Part shown: in pieces, positions 33,079 through 43,924 of the stretch
Position numbering within the stretch: the first letter of the stretch is position 1
Layout of the letters: each line of letters opens with the position of its first letter
Assembly: GCA_023101885.1 (NCBI GenBank)
Contig: JALPQD010000402.1
Location: forward strand, 389,017 to 453,016
Origin: Typhlomys cinereus
Taxonomy: Eukaryota; Chordata; Mammalia; Rodentia; Platacanthomyidae
Direction of reading: 5' to 3'
DNA length: 64,000 bases
The notes under the pieces: generated by a model
Told to the model about the DNA's origin: nothing
The model's input: only the letters and a program-made list of their open reading frames with translations
The model's database searches: none
Position numbers and translations under genes: made by a program

Positions 33079-33093
33079 AGAAAAAAATTATGG

Positions 33094-33999
33094 ATGGATG
33101 GTTGAACTTTTGCTTGAGATAGCTGAATTTATATTCTTTATAAATTTTTCCTGCTTTTAGAATTTATATTTTATAAGCATTTTTCATATTGTTACATAGA
33201 CTTTGTGCTTTTCACTTTTAAATGTTTATAGTGTCAATTGGATGTGTATCATGCCTAACATACATTTAGACTACTCTGTCATGATGCATCTGTGAGTTGT
33301 AGTCTACAGGTTCTTGTATTTGCATCTTTAGATGTTAATACTTGGGAAGGTCTTGGCACCTTTTAAAGAGTTAGAGTCTTCCTGGAGGAAGACACACCAC
33401 AGGGGGTTGTCTTTGAGGTTGGGTAGCACTGTCTAGCTTGTGTTAAGACTCCGATCTTGCAATTTATGTCTTTCTCTCTCTGCCTCCATAATGGCCCTGT
33501 AACTTGAACCACCTCCAGCTTCTATGCCCACTGTGCCTTTTCCTGTCATAATGGACTATTTGCTCCCTAGAACCTTAAGCTAAATAAATCTTCCTTTTTC
33601 ACTTTAAAAATATATATAGAAATATGTGCAATGGAATGCTGTTTGGCTCTAAAATTTCTGAACACTGAAAAAGCTCTGCAAATGTTTATTTAGGAAACTG
33701 TAAGAAGTGGCTATATTATTTCATCTTTTAAATGTTATTTGACTATGATGCTATGATAAAACACAAATGTCAGTTTTCTATAAATTTCATTAAATGATCT
33801 ATCACATCTCAAATTTTAAAAAAAAAGTACTTTCACAAAAGTATCCTTCTCTTGGTTGATTCTCTGAATCAATAAAGGCATTTGCAATATCTATCGACCT
33901 GGGAAGCAGGTCTTCCAGCCCACCAAAAAAGAATTGACTAAATTAAATTTTCCTGGCCTCTGAGCAAACCTGTCATTGCTTTTTGCTCTGTGCTTTGAA
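33094..33999. other. Unassigned AT-rich stretch, possible old LTR-like relict
   Basis: About 900 bp. The part 33480-33600 (ccttaagctaaataaatc and pyrimidine-rich flanks) resembles the end of an old LTR, but I cannot place it in a family. No coding sequence was seen. Confidence 0.3.
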
Positions 34000-34340
34000 G
34001 CCATCTCCTCTGAGATCCACATTAGTCTATGGGGGCTTGTTGACACGTCAGCTGTTGTGCAGGTCAGGTAAGGTCAAATTTAAGTGCAGTGAGTTCCTAG
34101 CTGTCTCAGCCCAGTCTTAAGTGGACTATCTTGTCCAGCAGTGGACTTCCCTATCTTAGGCTCTTACAATTTTGCAACCCCCTCTTCTCTAAGGTTCCCT
34201 GGAGCTTTAGGATGGGGAGAGATTTGGCTAGTCTAGTTCCAGGTGAACATTTTAGGGTCACTGGCATTCTGAATTAAGGTTGGTTGTTGTTTTCAGTTTT
34301 GAAATTCCTGCACTACATTTGGCTGCATCCTCTTTGAGTG
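34000..34340 (-). mobile_element. Old L1 3' UTR fragment, lineage B-like
   Basis: Minus-strand landmarks: tatgggggcttgttgac, gcagtgagttcctag, ggactatcttgtccagcagt, ggctcttacaattttgc and gatggggagagattt. It ends near a purine microsatellite. It has no tail. Confidence 0.6.
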
Positions 34341-34357
34341 CTGTCTTCTCCTAACCG

Positions 34358-34499
34358 AGAGAGAGAGAGAGAGAAATGAGAGAGAGAGAGAGAGAAAGAA
34401 AGAGGAAGGAAGGTAGGAAGGAAGGAAGGAAGGAAGGAAGGAAGGAAGGAAGGAAGGAAGGAAGGAAGGAAGGAAGGAAGGAAGGAAGGAAGGAAGGAA
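34358..34499. repeat. (AG)n then (GGAA)n microsatellite
   Basis: AG repeats at 34358-34396 pass into uninterrupted GGAA units at about 34415-34499 (about 21 units). GGAA is the core of ETS-factor binding sites, so a long run could bind such factors; this is an inference. Confidence 0.95.
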
Positions 34500-34537
34500 A
34501 AGAAACATCTTGATTGGACTCAAGACCTACTTGTCAA

Positions 34538-34972
34538 AGTACAAATCTCTGTTACTGTAAACTAGAACAAGAACCCTCCCAAAAAAAGGGGAAAAGGAAA
34601 TAGATCAATAGGGAAGATAGCTAATAAACCTATAGGTAGGAAGACAGTACATCAAACTGCACTGTAGGTAGCTGTTGTTATACCCATAGAATAGGAACTT
34701 ACAGTGGAAATCTTTGGGTATAAAGCTGGATGAGTAAAGGGAAATTCATACATCAGTGGGGTGGCCTGAAGAGAGGTAACGTGATATACCATGGAGGCCT
34801 GAGCCCCACAGGAATAGACAAGCTAGAGTGAACCCTGAGGTCCATAGAAGCATACAAGTGTAAGGGTGGGAGGGAGGGAATGAGGAAAGGAGGGAAAGGA
34901 AAGGGAGGGAAGAGGAAGGGAGGGAAGCTGGCATGAATACTCAATATGTTTGTAAGAGGTAATGGACATATA
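34538..34972 (+). mobile_element. Lineage B L1 3' end in duplicated segment, copy 1
   Basis: It contains tctctgttactgtaaactag, then the lineage B landmarks, a purine-rich tract (34855-34930) and actcaatatgtttgtaag. The same arrangement, including upstream sequence, recurs at 52410-52850, and downstream flanks (35050-35175) also match (53092-54227). Confidence 0.7.
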
Positions 34973-35049
34973 CGTGCAACTTAAAGACAAAAGAACCTCT
35001 GATATAGGATGCCACATAACATCATCCAAATAAACCCAACTTTACTTCT

Positions 35050-35175
35050 CAGTGGTCAATGTGTTTATAACTCTTCCCCAGTGCAGTTGAATCCACAAGA
35101 AATCCAACTAGATACCACTGCTATCTCAGAGATAGTAAAACATGCCTTTACAACAGAAATAATAAGTGGAACAAT
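35050..35175. repeat. Paralogous flank, copy 1 (empty site for the L1 at 53193)
   Basis: It matches 53092-53192 and then 54193-54227, with the L1 at 53193-54192 absent. The key stretch is aaaacatgccttt followed directly by acaacagaaataataagtgg. Confidence 0.7.
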
Positions 35176-35543
35176 AGGGACTCTAATTTAAATTTGACTC
35201 TTATGAAACATTTTGATTTTTCAAACTTAGTAGAATAGTTGAAAGAGAGGTCAAGAATGACCGCAGGGGTCATTACCACATACTTAAACACTTTAAGATG
35301 TCTGAGAAAGAACTGAAATGGAATATAACTTTGCAGATTTGATGAATTTCTTTTCAGAATGGAAGAGGATATGGACAGCTTTGCATATATTATTGGCATG
35401 GAAATTTGTGTGGAATTTTGATGTTCTTGTTCTCCCTGTGATCGTTGCCTCAGACCCCCGATATCTTTCCCAGAGTGGGTGAAGCTGCTTCCATGGAATG
35501 ACCTATCCCATGTAATGTGAGAGGAGTCTATAAAATAAGAGGG

Positions 35544-36188
35544 TATACATCTGGATGGAACAAAGGGCATTGCAGGAGCAGCAAAACCGAAAAAAAATCA
35601 ACAAACCATAATTCAGAACATCAGAGACTCTATATCAACCACCTGGAATCAGGCCAGCCTAATCTCTCCCCATCATAAAGCTCAGAGAAATTTGTGGAAG
35701 AGGGGGCAGTAAGATTGTAAGAGCACAAGGATGGGGAGGAGTAATGATATGCAAGATACTCCACACAAGTTAGGGCCGAAGCAATCATATTTAGACTTTA
35801 CATGCCCTGTGAAATGTCCAACACATTATTGACCCCACAAAGTCTAGCATGGACTAAAGGCACTAGGATCCTTGGAGGCTAGGGTAGTGCTCCTAAGCTT
35901 AAAGGGAACACAGGAAAGGGTTCTGGGAAATGCTGCTGGGTCTTTGCACCTCATCAGAGAGGAGGACCCAGAGGAAAGTTTGACATACAATTGAGGGACA
36001 CTCCAGGGATGGGGAGGAGGAGGCACTGGGAGATAGGGAGGGAGAGGGTAAAGGAAGGGGGAAATGGAGGAGAGGGCTAGGGGGTCCAAGGGAGGGGTGG
36101 AGAGAGGGAGGGAACCGGTGTACCTATTAAGTTTGTATGAGCAGAAATAAATAAATAAACAAATAAATAAATAAATAAATAATTCAGA
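35544..36188 (+). mobile_element. L1 3' UTR, lineage A (old), with likely 12-bp target duplication
   Basis: Starts in the 3' UTR at catctggatggaacaaaggg, with a G-rich block at 36005-36115, then gtttgtatgagcag and an (AAAT)n tail at 36146-36182. aaaataagaggg (35532-35543) and aaaataagatgg (36189-36200) flank it. Confidence 0.8.
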
Positions 36189-36199
36189 AAAATAAGATG

Positions 36200-37135
36200 G
36201 TGTAGTATTCCTGGACATGATGGCATTGTGAGATCTATAATTTCATGGCATGTTTATGTATAAACTGAATGAGAACTGCCTTATCAACATCTCGCCATGA
36301 AAGGGGAAAGATCTCAAGAAGCTCCATGTTCCCTGAGAGACTGATGAAGTCTAATGCTCATAGAGAAGAAAAAGAAGATGCTTTTCTTCATGATATACCT
36401 ACTGATCTATCACACTTGCTGGATATGTATCATGTTAGGCATATGTCTTCCATAAAAAGCAAATGATATGAAACACAGTGGACCACACAAGAGAAAAGAT
36501 TTGAAAATAGGATGGAATCTGTCAGGCGAGGTAAAGGGTTGTAAGGAGAAAAGGAGGGGAGTATAGGATTGGGGATTAAGGGGTAAAAACATCATAATTT
36601 CACTATTCATGTGTGCAACATTAAAAAAATTAAATGGAAAGAGAAAAAAGGTATAGTCTTCCTGGACTTGACAAAACTGTAAGATCCATGATTTCATGAC
36701 AGATTATCTATCTATGTATCTGTCTGTCTATCTATCTGTCTCTCTGCATCTGTCTATCCATCTACCTGTCTATCTACTTGCAAAAAAAACTGAATGGAAG
36801 TTGTTTTATCAATGTCACACTATGAAAAGCTATGTCCGCACCTCACTGAGAAACTAATGAGGTCCAGTGCTGATAGAGAAGAAAAGGAAAATGACTTTCA
36901 ACAATGGTATAACCACTTTTCTATGATACATGCTGGACCATGAATCATGTTAGCCCTATGTCTGTCATCAAAGGCAAATTAAATGAAATGTAGTGAGCCA
37001 CACAAAGTGAAGAGATTTGAAACTAACAGAGTCTGTTAGGGGAGATAAGGGTTTAGGAGATGGGATTAAGTATTAAGGGTGGGGGAATGTCATGAATTCA
37101 TTATATTCATGTATCAAACACTTGCATTAAAAATT
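36200..37135 (+). repeat. Tandem pair of a lineage C L1-like 3' end
   Basis: Two units, about 36200-36640 and 36641-37135, share the same order of landmarks: ttcctggac, gatttcatg or aatttcatg, ctgaatg, tgagaaact or tgagagactgatgaag, gatagagaagaaaa, catgttag, ccacacaa and gagatttgaaa. They differ at roughly a fifth to a quarter of positions. Unit 2 carries a TATC-type microsatellite (36706-36779) absent from unit 1. Each unit ends in an A-rich stretch. Confidence 0.7.
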
Positions 37136-37436
37136 AAGAAGGTAGCATGCAAGGAGGTCTCATCCTAAGGAAATCGTGGCCAAAAAAATGACTAGTTGAA
37201 GGGTTAAGGGGAAAAACTTATTAGAATTTCTTGATAGGATGTCTTCTGACCCTAAATAGACAACTAGATTCAGACAGAACCTCAGTGTTTTCTAACTAAA
37301 AACCAGCCACCAGTAACACAATAACAATGCCACTTTTTATATTTTCTTCAAAAGAGCAATGCTGTGATCATTCATGACCAGGGTGTATAAAAGAAGCAAA
37401 ACTATATAGAATACATTGTCCAGACACCAAAATTAA

Positions 37437-37706
37437 GAAGCCCCCTTTCCTTCCCTCTTCAATCCATCCCACTCCCTCCCAGCCATCCATCTTCATGGAC
37501 CCTAGGGCTTCCTGTGGCCTGTTTACTTTTTTTATTTTTCTCCTTTTACAAGCATATTGAGTACTTATCCCTACTTCTCTCCATCTTCTCTATCTCCTAT
37601 CCTTCCATCAATCCCACCTTCCTGCCTGTCTGCTTCTATGGATCTATGCCTCTTGCCCATCTACTTCTGTGGGGGTTCAGGCATCCGTGGCACACCAGGT
37701 TACCAG
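37437..37706 (-). mobile_element. Two lineage B L1 3' end fragments in a row
   Basis: 37437-37526 is a lineage B internal piece lacking its tail. 37527-37706 is a second lineage B copy with a T-rich tail start (tttttttatttttctcc), so the second probably inserted into the first or beside it. Confidence 0.6.
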
Positions 37707-37953
37707 AGAGCTCTTTTATTAGAAAGGCTCAACATTCAGAATTTATCAGAGTTTACAGCAGAAACAAAACAAAGATGATCAGTGTATTCTTACATAATAG
37801 TTAAACAATAATTAAGTTTACTGAAGGTTGATGACATGCAACACACTTCTCTACTCAGTGCTCTAAAACATACAAAGAGTTATCAATTATCAGTTTGTTT
37901 TCAGCATTCTGGGTATAAGAGAAACATTCCTCGTCTTGAGCCCATATGTCAAA

Positions 37954-37981
37954 GTCTGTTCCCAGGCTTCTGGGAACAGAC
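37954..37981. repeat. Perfect 11-bp hairpin
   Basis: gtctgttccca, a 6-base loop (ggcttc), then tgggaacagac. It lies in a stretch of unknown origin just upstream of the LIS1 pseudogene. Confidence 0.8.
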
Positions 37982-38019
37982 AACAAGCATTCCTCCCTGG
38001 GAGTATGTATATCAACAGA

Positions 38020-38570
38020 AGTCTTCTTGTCCTAATCAGGATGGCACCCTCATAACCAGCTGTTCCCATGACCAGACTGTGTATTTATGGGTCACAGGAA
38101 CAAAGGAATAGCAAGGCTGAGCTCCAATAACACAGACATGTGATAGAATGTATTTTCTGGGCTCCTGAAAGTTAATATTCTTCCATCTCTGAAACAACAG
38201 GATCAGAGACCAAAAAGTGGGAAACCTGGGATGTTCTGCTATCTAGATCCAGAGACGAAACTATTAAGATGTGGGGTGTCAGTGCTGGCATGTGCCTCAT
38301 GACCCTTGTGGGTCATGATAAGTGGATACATGTTCTGTTCCATTCTAGGGAGAAGTTTATTTTGAGTTGCATTGATGAAAAGACTCTATGCTTATGGGAT
38401 TATAAAAGAGGGCACCTCATGTGGTTACCTCAAAGAGTAAAGGTGTAGGAGTGCTGTTAATGATTCTCATTTGGTTCTTCCTTCCTTTATTCCTCTGGAT
38501 GCACTCTGATGATACCATGGTTACCCTTTGAGGTCTGTTTAAATAAATATTGTGCTTTCATGTAAAAAGA
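38020..38570 (+). pseudogene. Pafah1b1-ps: Processed pseudogene of PAFAH1B1 (LIS1), 5'-truncated and internally deleted
   Basis: LIS1 is a seven-bladed WD40 protein that regulates cytoplasmic dynein and is the non-catalytic subunit of brain PAF acetylhydrolase. Recognisable pieces in order are [17 protein letters not shown], then (other frame) [52 protein letters not shown] and LWDYK, i.e. the last WD repeats. After LWDYK about 60 bases or more of the parent are missing, and the sequence resumes near the C-terminal end. The parental stop is kept as taa (about 38458), followed by 3' UTR sequence and aaataaatattg. Introns are absent. There are several stops and shifts, including gaatag at about 38108. 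No target-site duplication was found. Confidence 0.85.
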
Positions 38571-39328
38571 AGTCTTACTCTCCTTAAAGGACATGCAGGT
38601 AGATTACAGTAGCTTTTATTTCTTGTCCAAAGTTCTGACAAGATCCAGTACATTCAAGGTAGTATAAAGGAACAAAATTGAACACAGAAAATGCCAAATG
38701 TATTGACACACAATGATAATAATCAGATTCTGTGAAGTAGGGACAGGTCTATGCGATGTTAACAATCACTTTTTATTTTTAGTGTTCTCTTGTATAAAAG
38801 AAGGAACAGGCTAGAAAATCAGGCAGAAAAACAAAAACCCTATGTTCTAGAAGACTTAATACATGTGGCTTATAATGACTCACTAAAACAATATCTAAGG
38901 CTTCTTAATAAGGAAGTAGAAGAATTTTAAATGAATATCAAGAGTTGTTCTTCAATTCTTTACAAAGAAGAAAGTAATATGCATTTCTTCGATTTTGTTT
39001 TCTCTAAGATACATTTGACTGGTAAACCCATACACTAATTGTATCAAGGTGACCTTTGAAGGAATATATCTTTAAACACTGTCAAGGGCAGTGATAACCA
39101 GCATTAGCTAAAATCATATTGCAATGTAAGATACATTTCCAAAAAGGTTCATCTTTTAAAACTAAAATTTCCATTTACATAAAAAACATATATCTTATTC
39201 TCCCTCATCTCTTTCTGTCACAATTCTAGCTATACAACATGGTGATGTACTAAAGGCTTAATTACAAAAGTAGTTTGGCTTAAGAAGTGCATTCTTTGCT
39301 CAATTTTGCTCTATCTTCTAAATCATGC
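38571..39328. other. Unassigned stretch 3' of the OR pseudogene
   Basis: About 760 bp of AT-rich sequence; nothing recognised. It could contain further LIS1 3' UTR or the 3' UTR of the OR pseudogene, but neither can be shown. Confidence 0.35.
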
Positions 39329-40266
39329 TTAAGCAAGTTGGCTCTGATATTGAGAGATTTTTCTACCATGCATTCTCCTTAGAGCACTGTGAATGTCCCT
39401 GTTTCTCAGGCTGTAAATGGGGGTAACCATAGTGTAAATAACCGAGCCCACAAAAACACTTGTAACATTTCCTGTTACATCTGCTCTAAGGTACATGCCA
39501 ATGACAATTCCATAAAAGAAGCAAACAACGGTGAGGTGAGAGCCACAGGTGGAGAAGGCTTTAGACCTCCCACCTTTGGATGTGATTTTCATAATGTTCA
39601 AAACAATTTTATAATAAGAGAAAAAGATCCCAGAGATAGGGAGAAAACCAAATACAGCAACGAGCGCATACTTCACAAGATTATTGGACAGGAGGTCAGA
39701 GCAGACAAGGTGAAGGAGATGAGATGGATAACAGAAGAAATTAGAAATTTCCACACTTTTAAAATCATTAAATTGTAGTATATACACATTATGGATCTGG
39801 GAATTTGCAAGGCTCATCAACAGGGCCACCAAGACTAAGAATACACATTGATGTGACTTCATAATGCCATGGTAGTGCAGAGGGTGACAGATGGCAACAA
39901 ACCTGTCATAGGCCATCACAGTCAGAAGCATGTCATCCATACTTACAAAAATATGAAAGCTGACATTTGAGTAAGGCAGCCCAAATAGGAGATGATATCA
40001 CTGTGTATTTGCATGTTCACAATCATCTTAGGGACTGTGCTGGAGATAAAGCCGATGTCAGCCAAGGACAAGACAGAGAGGAAGAAGTACATGGGAGTGT
40101 GGAGGTGGGAGTCAGCACTGACCAGCAGGATGATAAGAAGGTTCCCAAGCACCATGACCAAGTACATGGACAGGAACAGTCCGAAGAGGATGGGCTGTAG
40201 CTCTGGATCATTGAAGAGTCCCTTGAGGTGGAATTCTGAGAGATATGTTAGATTTTGTGTCTCTAT
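39329..40266 (-). pseudogene. Olfactory receptor pseudogene, family 7-like
   Basis: Clear OR7-type reading on the minus strand: [39 protein letters not shown], then after a shift MAYDRFVAICHPLHY, SGIFFSYYK, KAFSTCGSHLTVV and IYSLRNRD. Three independent lesions are visible. The start codon, placed by alignment with the intact OR at 2480, reads ATA (40264-40266). A one-base frameshift falls after TM3 start (about 39945-39955, between MSAFIF and SMDDML). The MLNPF of the TM7 motif is deleted in frame (VTPIYSLRN), removing the Asn-Pro of NPxxY. The last two segments are open for 203 codons. Confidence 0.93.
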
Positions 40267-40290
40267 ATCCCATGCACACCTTTTTAAACA

Positions 40291-41339
40291 AAAGGGAAAA
40301 TATCAAGAAAATGAAAGATAAACAAGCAGCTAGCAATCTATAGATGCATTTTCTCTTTGTCATTTTTCTGAAGAGACTTTCAAAGCCAGCTAATCATCTT
40401 TCCTCAGCCACCAAATTCCTGTGATGCCTCTAGGCCTGAATATATATACCATGAACTCTGGCGTCCATATATAAGTCATTTATACTTCTAGACCATAAAT
40501 CTTCAACAATATTTTGCAACAGCCCAACCTTCTAGGTTTTATTTTTCATTATTGATTTCTATATTGTTCACTTAATGCAGTTACTCATCTTCTGTTGCTG
40601 TGAGACAATTCTCTGACCCAATATTTACCTGTGGATATTTTAAATTACCTCCACATGCTGACCTGAGCCTCAGTCCACTTTCATCTGTGTGTCTGAATGT
40701 GGAGCTCAAGGTGATAAATTCAAGATCAGCAAACAATGCTTTGAACATTCCCTGGCATTTGCAATATTGACAGCTATTATTAATTTTATCATCAAAACAT
40801 ACAAATAACATTAAATATACAAATCACTTTGGACCTCACATTTGATAGTGTTGTAATGAGTGTCTGTAGACTTAGAGTTTTAGGTATTACTTGAATCTTT
40901 TCTCATGATCAACTGTCTGCCAAAAATTTATATAATGCATGGTATATTGATTTTTCACATGTCAGACTAAATTGTCATCTATGAATGGCTTTCCTGGGAA
41001 AAACTTCTAAAATGCACTTAAATCTCAATAAAGTACTGCTCTGAACAATTGCTGGATTGAGTAAGTGCACTAGTTCACATTGACATGATTTTAATCTTTT
41101 CTTCCCAATACAATAATACCTCAAGTTTCTTAACTTATATAGAGAATTAACTAGAAGATACCATTTAATGTATTATGAAGAATTTTGAAAATTCTTGAAC
41201 TCTCTTCATGTCATGTCAGTATTTCGACATTAGATAAGTGGGTCAATATCAGCTGCTTGATTTCCAATGGGTGAAATATTGCACGTAATCAAACTATCAC
41301 TGTTTCTAATGCATTCAGTTTCTACTTAGTGTATGCTCT
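40291..41339. other. AT-rich unassigned stretch upstream of the OR pseudogene
   Basis: About 1 kb. A splice-acceptor-like AG at 40280-40281 (minus) precedes the OR pseudogene. Nothing else was recognised. Confidence 0.4.
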
Positions 41340-41800
41340 CATTATTTTTTTAATTAGCATACACTTTAGTTTTTAGTGTTGCATACATGAATATAATGAA
41401 TTTATGATATTTTCACATCTTAACCCACAATGCCATCAACCTCTTTTTGCCCTTACAACACTTCATCTCCCCTGCCAGACTCCTTCCTATTTTCAAGACT
41501 ATTCACATGTGTACCCTCAGGAGTACCTTTGATGACATTCATGCTTCCACAGTTTCTTATTCTTAAATAAACTTTCAAAATATGTCTGCAATCTGTCAGG
41601 TAAAAGTACAGAAGGGAAGTACCACAGTGTTAAACCAAAAAAAAAAAAAAAAAAAAAAAAAACCAAAACCAGTTTATTTTTTGCATATTGTAATTTTCCT
41701 TTTTAATCGTCTTTTTTATCTATTTCTTTGCACACTCATACATAAATACAATAAATTTATGTCATTTTCACCCCTTACTACTCAATATCACCCCCTTCTT
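41340..41800 (-). mobile_element. Two old lineage C L1-like 3' ends
   Basis: 41340-41445 and about 41680-41800 both read, on the plus strand, catacatgaatataatgaat or catacataaatacaataaat followed by ttatg and tttcac. These are reverse complements of the ends of the units at 36200-37135. They are separated by unrelated sequence and a 26-base A run (41637-41662). Confidence 0.5.
41637..41662. repeat. Homopolymer A26
   Basis: Uninterrupted run of 26 A. It may be the tail of a retroposed element on the plus strand, but nothing recognisable precedes it. Confidence 0.95.
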
Positions 41801-43924
41801 TTTTCTTTCTGAATACTTCATTCTTTTCAGCATGCTCAGTTTTTACAAATAAAGAAGGAAGACTAATGCCTGTTTTGTGTCCAAGCAGATCATACTTCTA
41901 GGGAGTCACAGATTAAAAGGAATGTGACATTGTTCTGCAATTGCACAGTACTCATGAATATGACAAAACCAAAACACTGCATCCAGAAATAGTAAAAAAT
42001 TGTTGAAGTCACAGGATACTTTGCTCCTTTGTTACGAAAATGGACCTCAACATCAACGCTCATCACCTTATGGAAATTGCAACAACACATATTTCATCTA
42101 GGCAGCTCATCTTCTGACATAGCCCTTGTCTTGTGTTCCTTCCCCCCTGCAGTGCACAGAATCAAGCAGAAATTCACTCAGAGGGCAATGCACAGTATCA
42201 GAGACACTAACGGCTTGCCTAATACACAGAAAATGAATGAAGGAAGACAGAGGGATTTTAAATGTAGTTTTCTAACTCTGCAGTCAGTGTGCTAATACTT
42301 GAAATTTTTTCTAGTGCAGTCAGAAATTTTATGCAAAATTCCTGGCATCTCTCAACACAATTCCATCTTGATATTTTAAAACCCTTTCAAGTTTCTAAGT
42401 GGGAATAAAACCAAGACCCAATTTTGGTTTCTTTCAGAGATCAAATGAGAATCTTACATGCATAGAGAAGAATGTGAACAGCTATAAGTGCAGCAAGAGG
42501 ATTCAGTGTTGAGTTCTGATGGACCTGTTCATTCAGTGAGATTTGCCTGTGATCCCTAGCAGTCCTTACTATGATGGAAGCAGCACCCATTGATATGCTA
42601 TAAAGTCCACCACGACTTCAGGAAAGAAAGAGAATAGTATCTTCTCCTAGAGTGACAGGAACATGAACTGTCTGGTTGAAAGACCAATAAAATAAATTGC
42701 CAGAGCTCTATTGATGTAATGCCCTGTGTCCATAAAGAAACTTTTTTTATTTTCTAATTAACAATTTATCACAAATTCCATAACAATAATAAGTCTTTTA
42801 TCTTCTATAAGATTAAAATTAAGTGTGAATTTATAAATTAGTATAAAATACAATTTACATATTTATATGCTCAAATCTTAGAACATAATAAATCCTCAGA
42901 AAGTGTTCATGTGCATGGGTTGTGATATCACCCTCATACTTGTAATCACTGTAATTCTTTTGGAGCACTAAGAATTTATTTTATGAAAACATATATTCTG
43001 TCATTTGGGGGTAATGTGTGTATGTGTGTGTGCATGTGTGTGTGTGTGTGCCTGTGTGCGTGAGAAATATACCTATGTAAGTAGAAGGGAATTTTTAAAG
43101 ATATTTCTACTATTGCCAATAAAACCAGTACCAAAACTTCACATTCATTGTGCTTTGTATTTTTCATATCAGTATATTCCCTACTAATGATCTGAATATC
43201 ATTTTCTTTGTGATAAAAAAAATGTGTTCTAATAATCCTGCCACATCCTGCCTCTGCACTCACTGTGTAACGTTGCTTTTCTGCTGGATCATGACCACGA
43301 TGTGCAGATCCAAAGACATGCCCTGGCCAGGCTACCAAGTAATGATTAGATCACTCTTGTCCCTAGGATGGAAACAGATCCTATATGAGATGGAGCCTCT
43401 AGTGCAAATCATCAAGGGAGGATAAGACAAAAGGAATGAAGCCAAATATATGAGTGTGATCAGAATGGAGGACTGCAGACAAGAACAATCATCAATTAAC
43501 ACATGGTATTTGAGGCTTAATGCACAGAACTCACCATTAACCAAATTGGTCTAAGCCACCCAGTCTCTAAGGACTTTATGATATCATGAGGTAAAAGAAA
43601 GCAAAAAATGAATAGCCACCAAAAAGTTGGCATTCCTCTTTTAGTCAGGAAAGATCTGTGTCAAATGATGAATTCCATATCTGACCATTTAAAAGACATT
43701 CTTTTCATTTTCTTTTACTCGTATATCTATGCAACACATAAACTTACTTTTTTGGTTCTAGTAAGTACACATAAAATTGTAATTAATGATTCCATTGTTG
43801 TGAAATTTTCACCTACTGTCTCTATAAATTATTCATCTGAAAACTAATACAATTGTTCTTGCAATTAGTAATTCATTTTTATTATTTTAGTTCCAAACAC
43901 GAATATGATAAATTTGTATTTTCA
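41801..43924. other. AT-rich unassigned stretch with a GT repeat
   Basis: About 2.1 kb without a recognised gene. An imperfect GT repeat lies at 43012-43060. A short lineage C-like piece (cacgaatatgataaatttg) is near 43898-43920, just before L1-e. Confidence 0.4.

Noticed and set aside
34393..34499. CRISPR-like array
   Set aside because: The regular spacing is a simple 4-bp microsatellite without spacers, in mammalian DNA.
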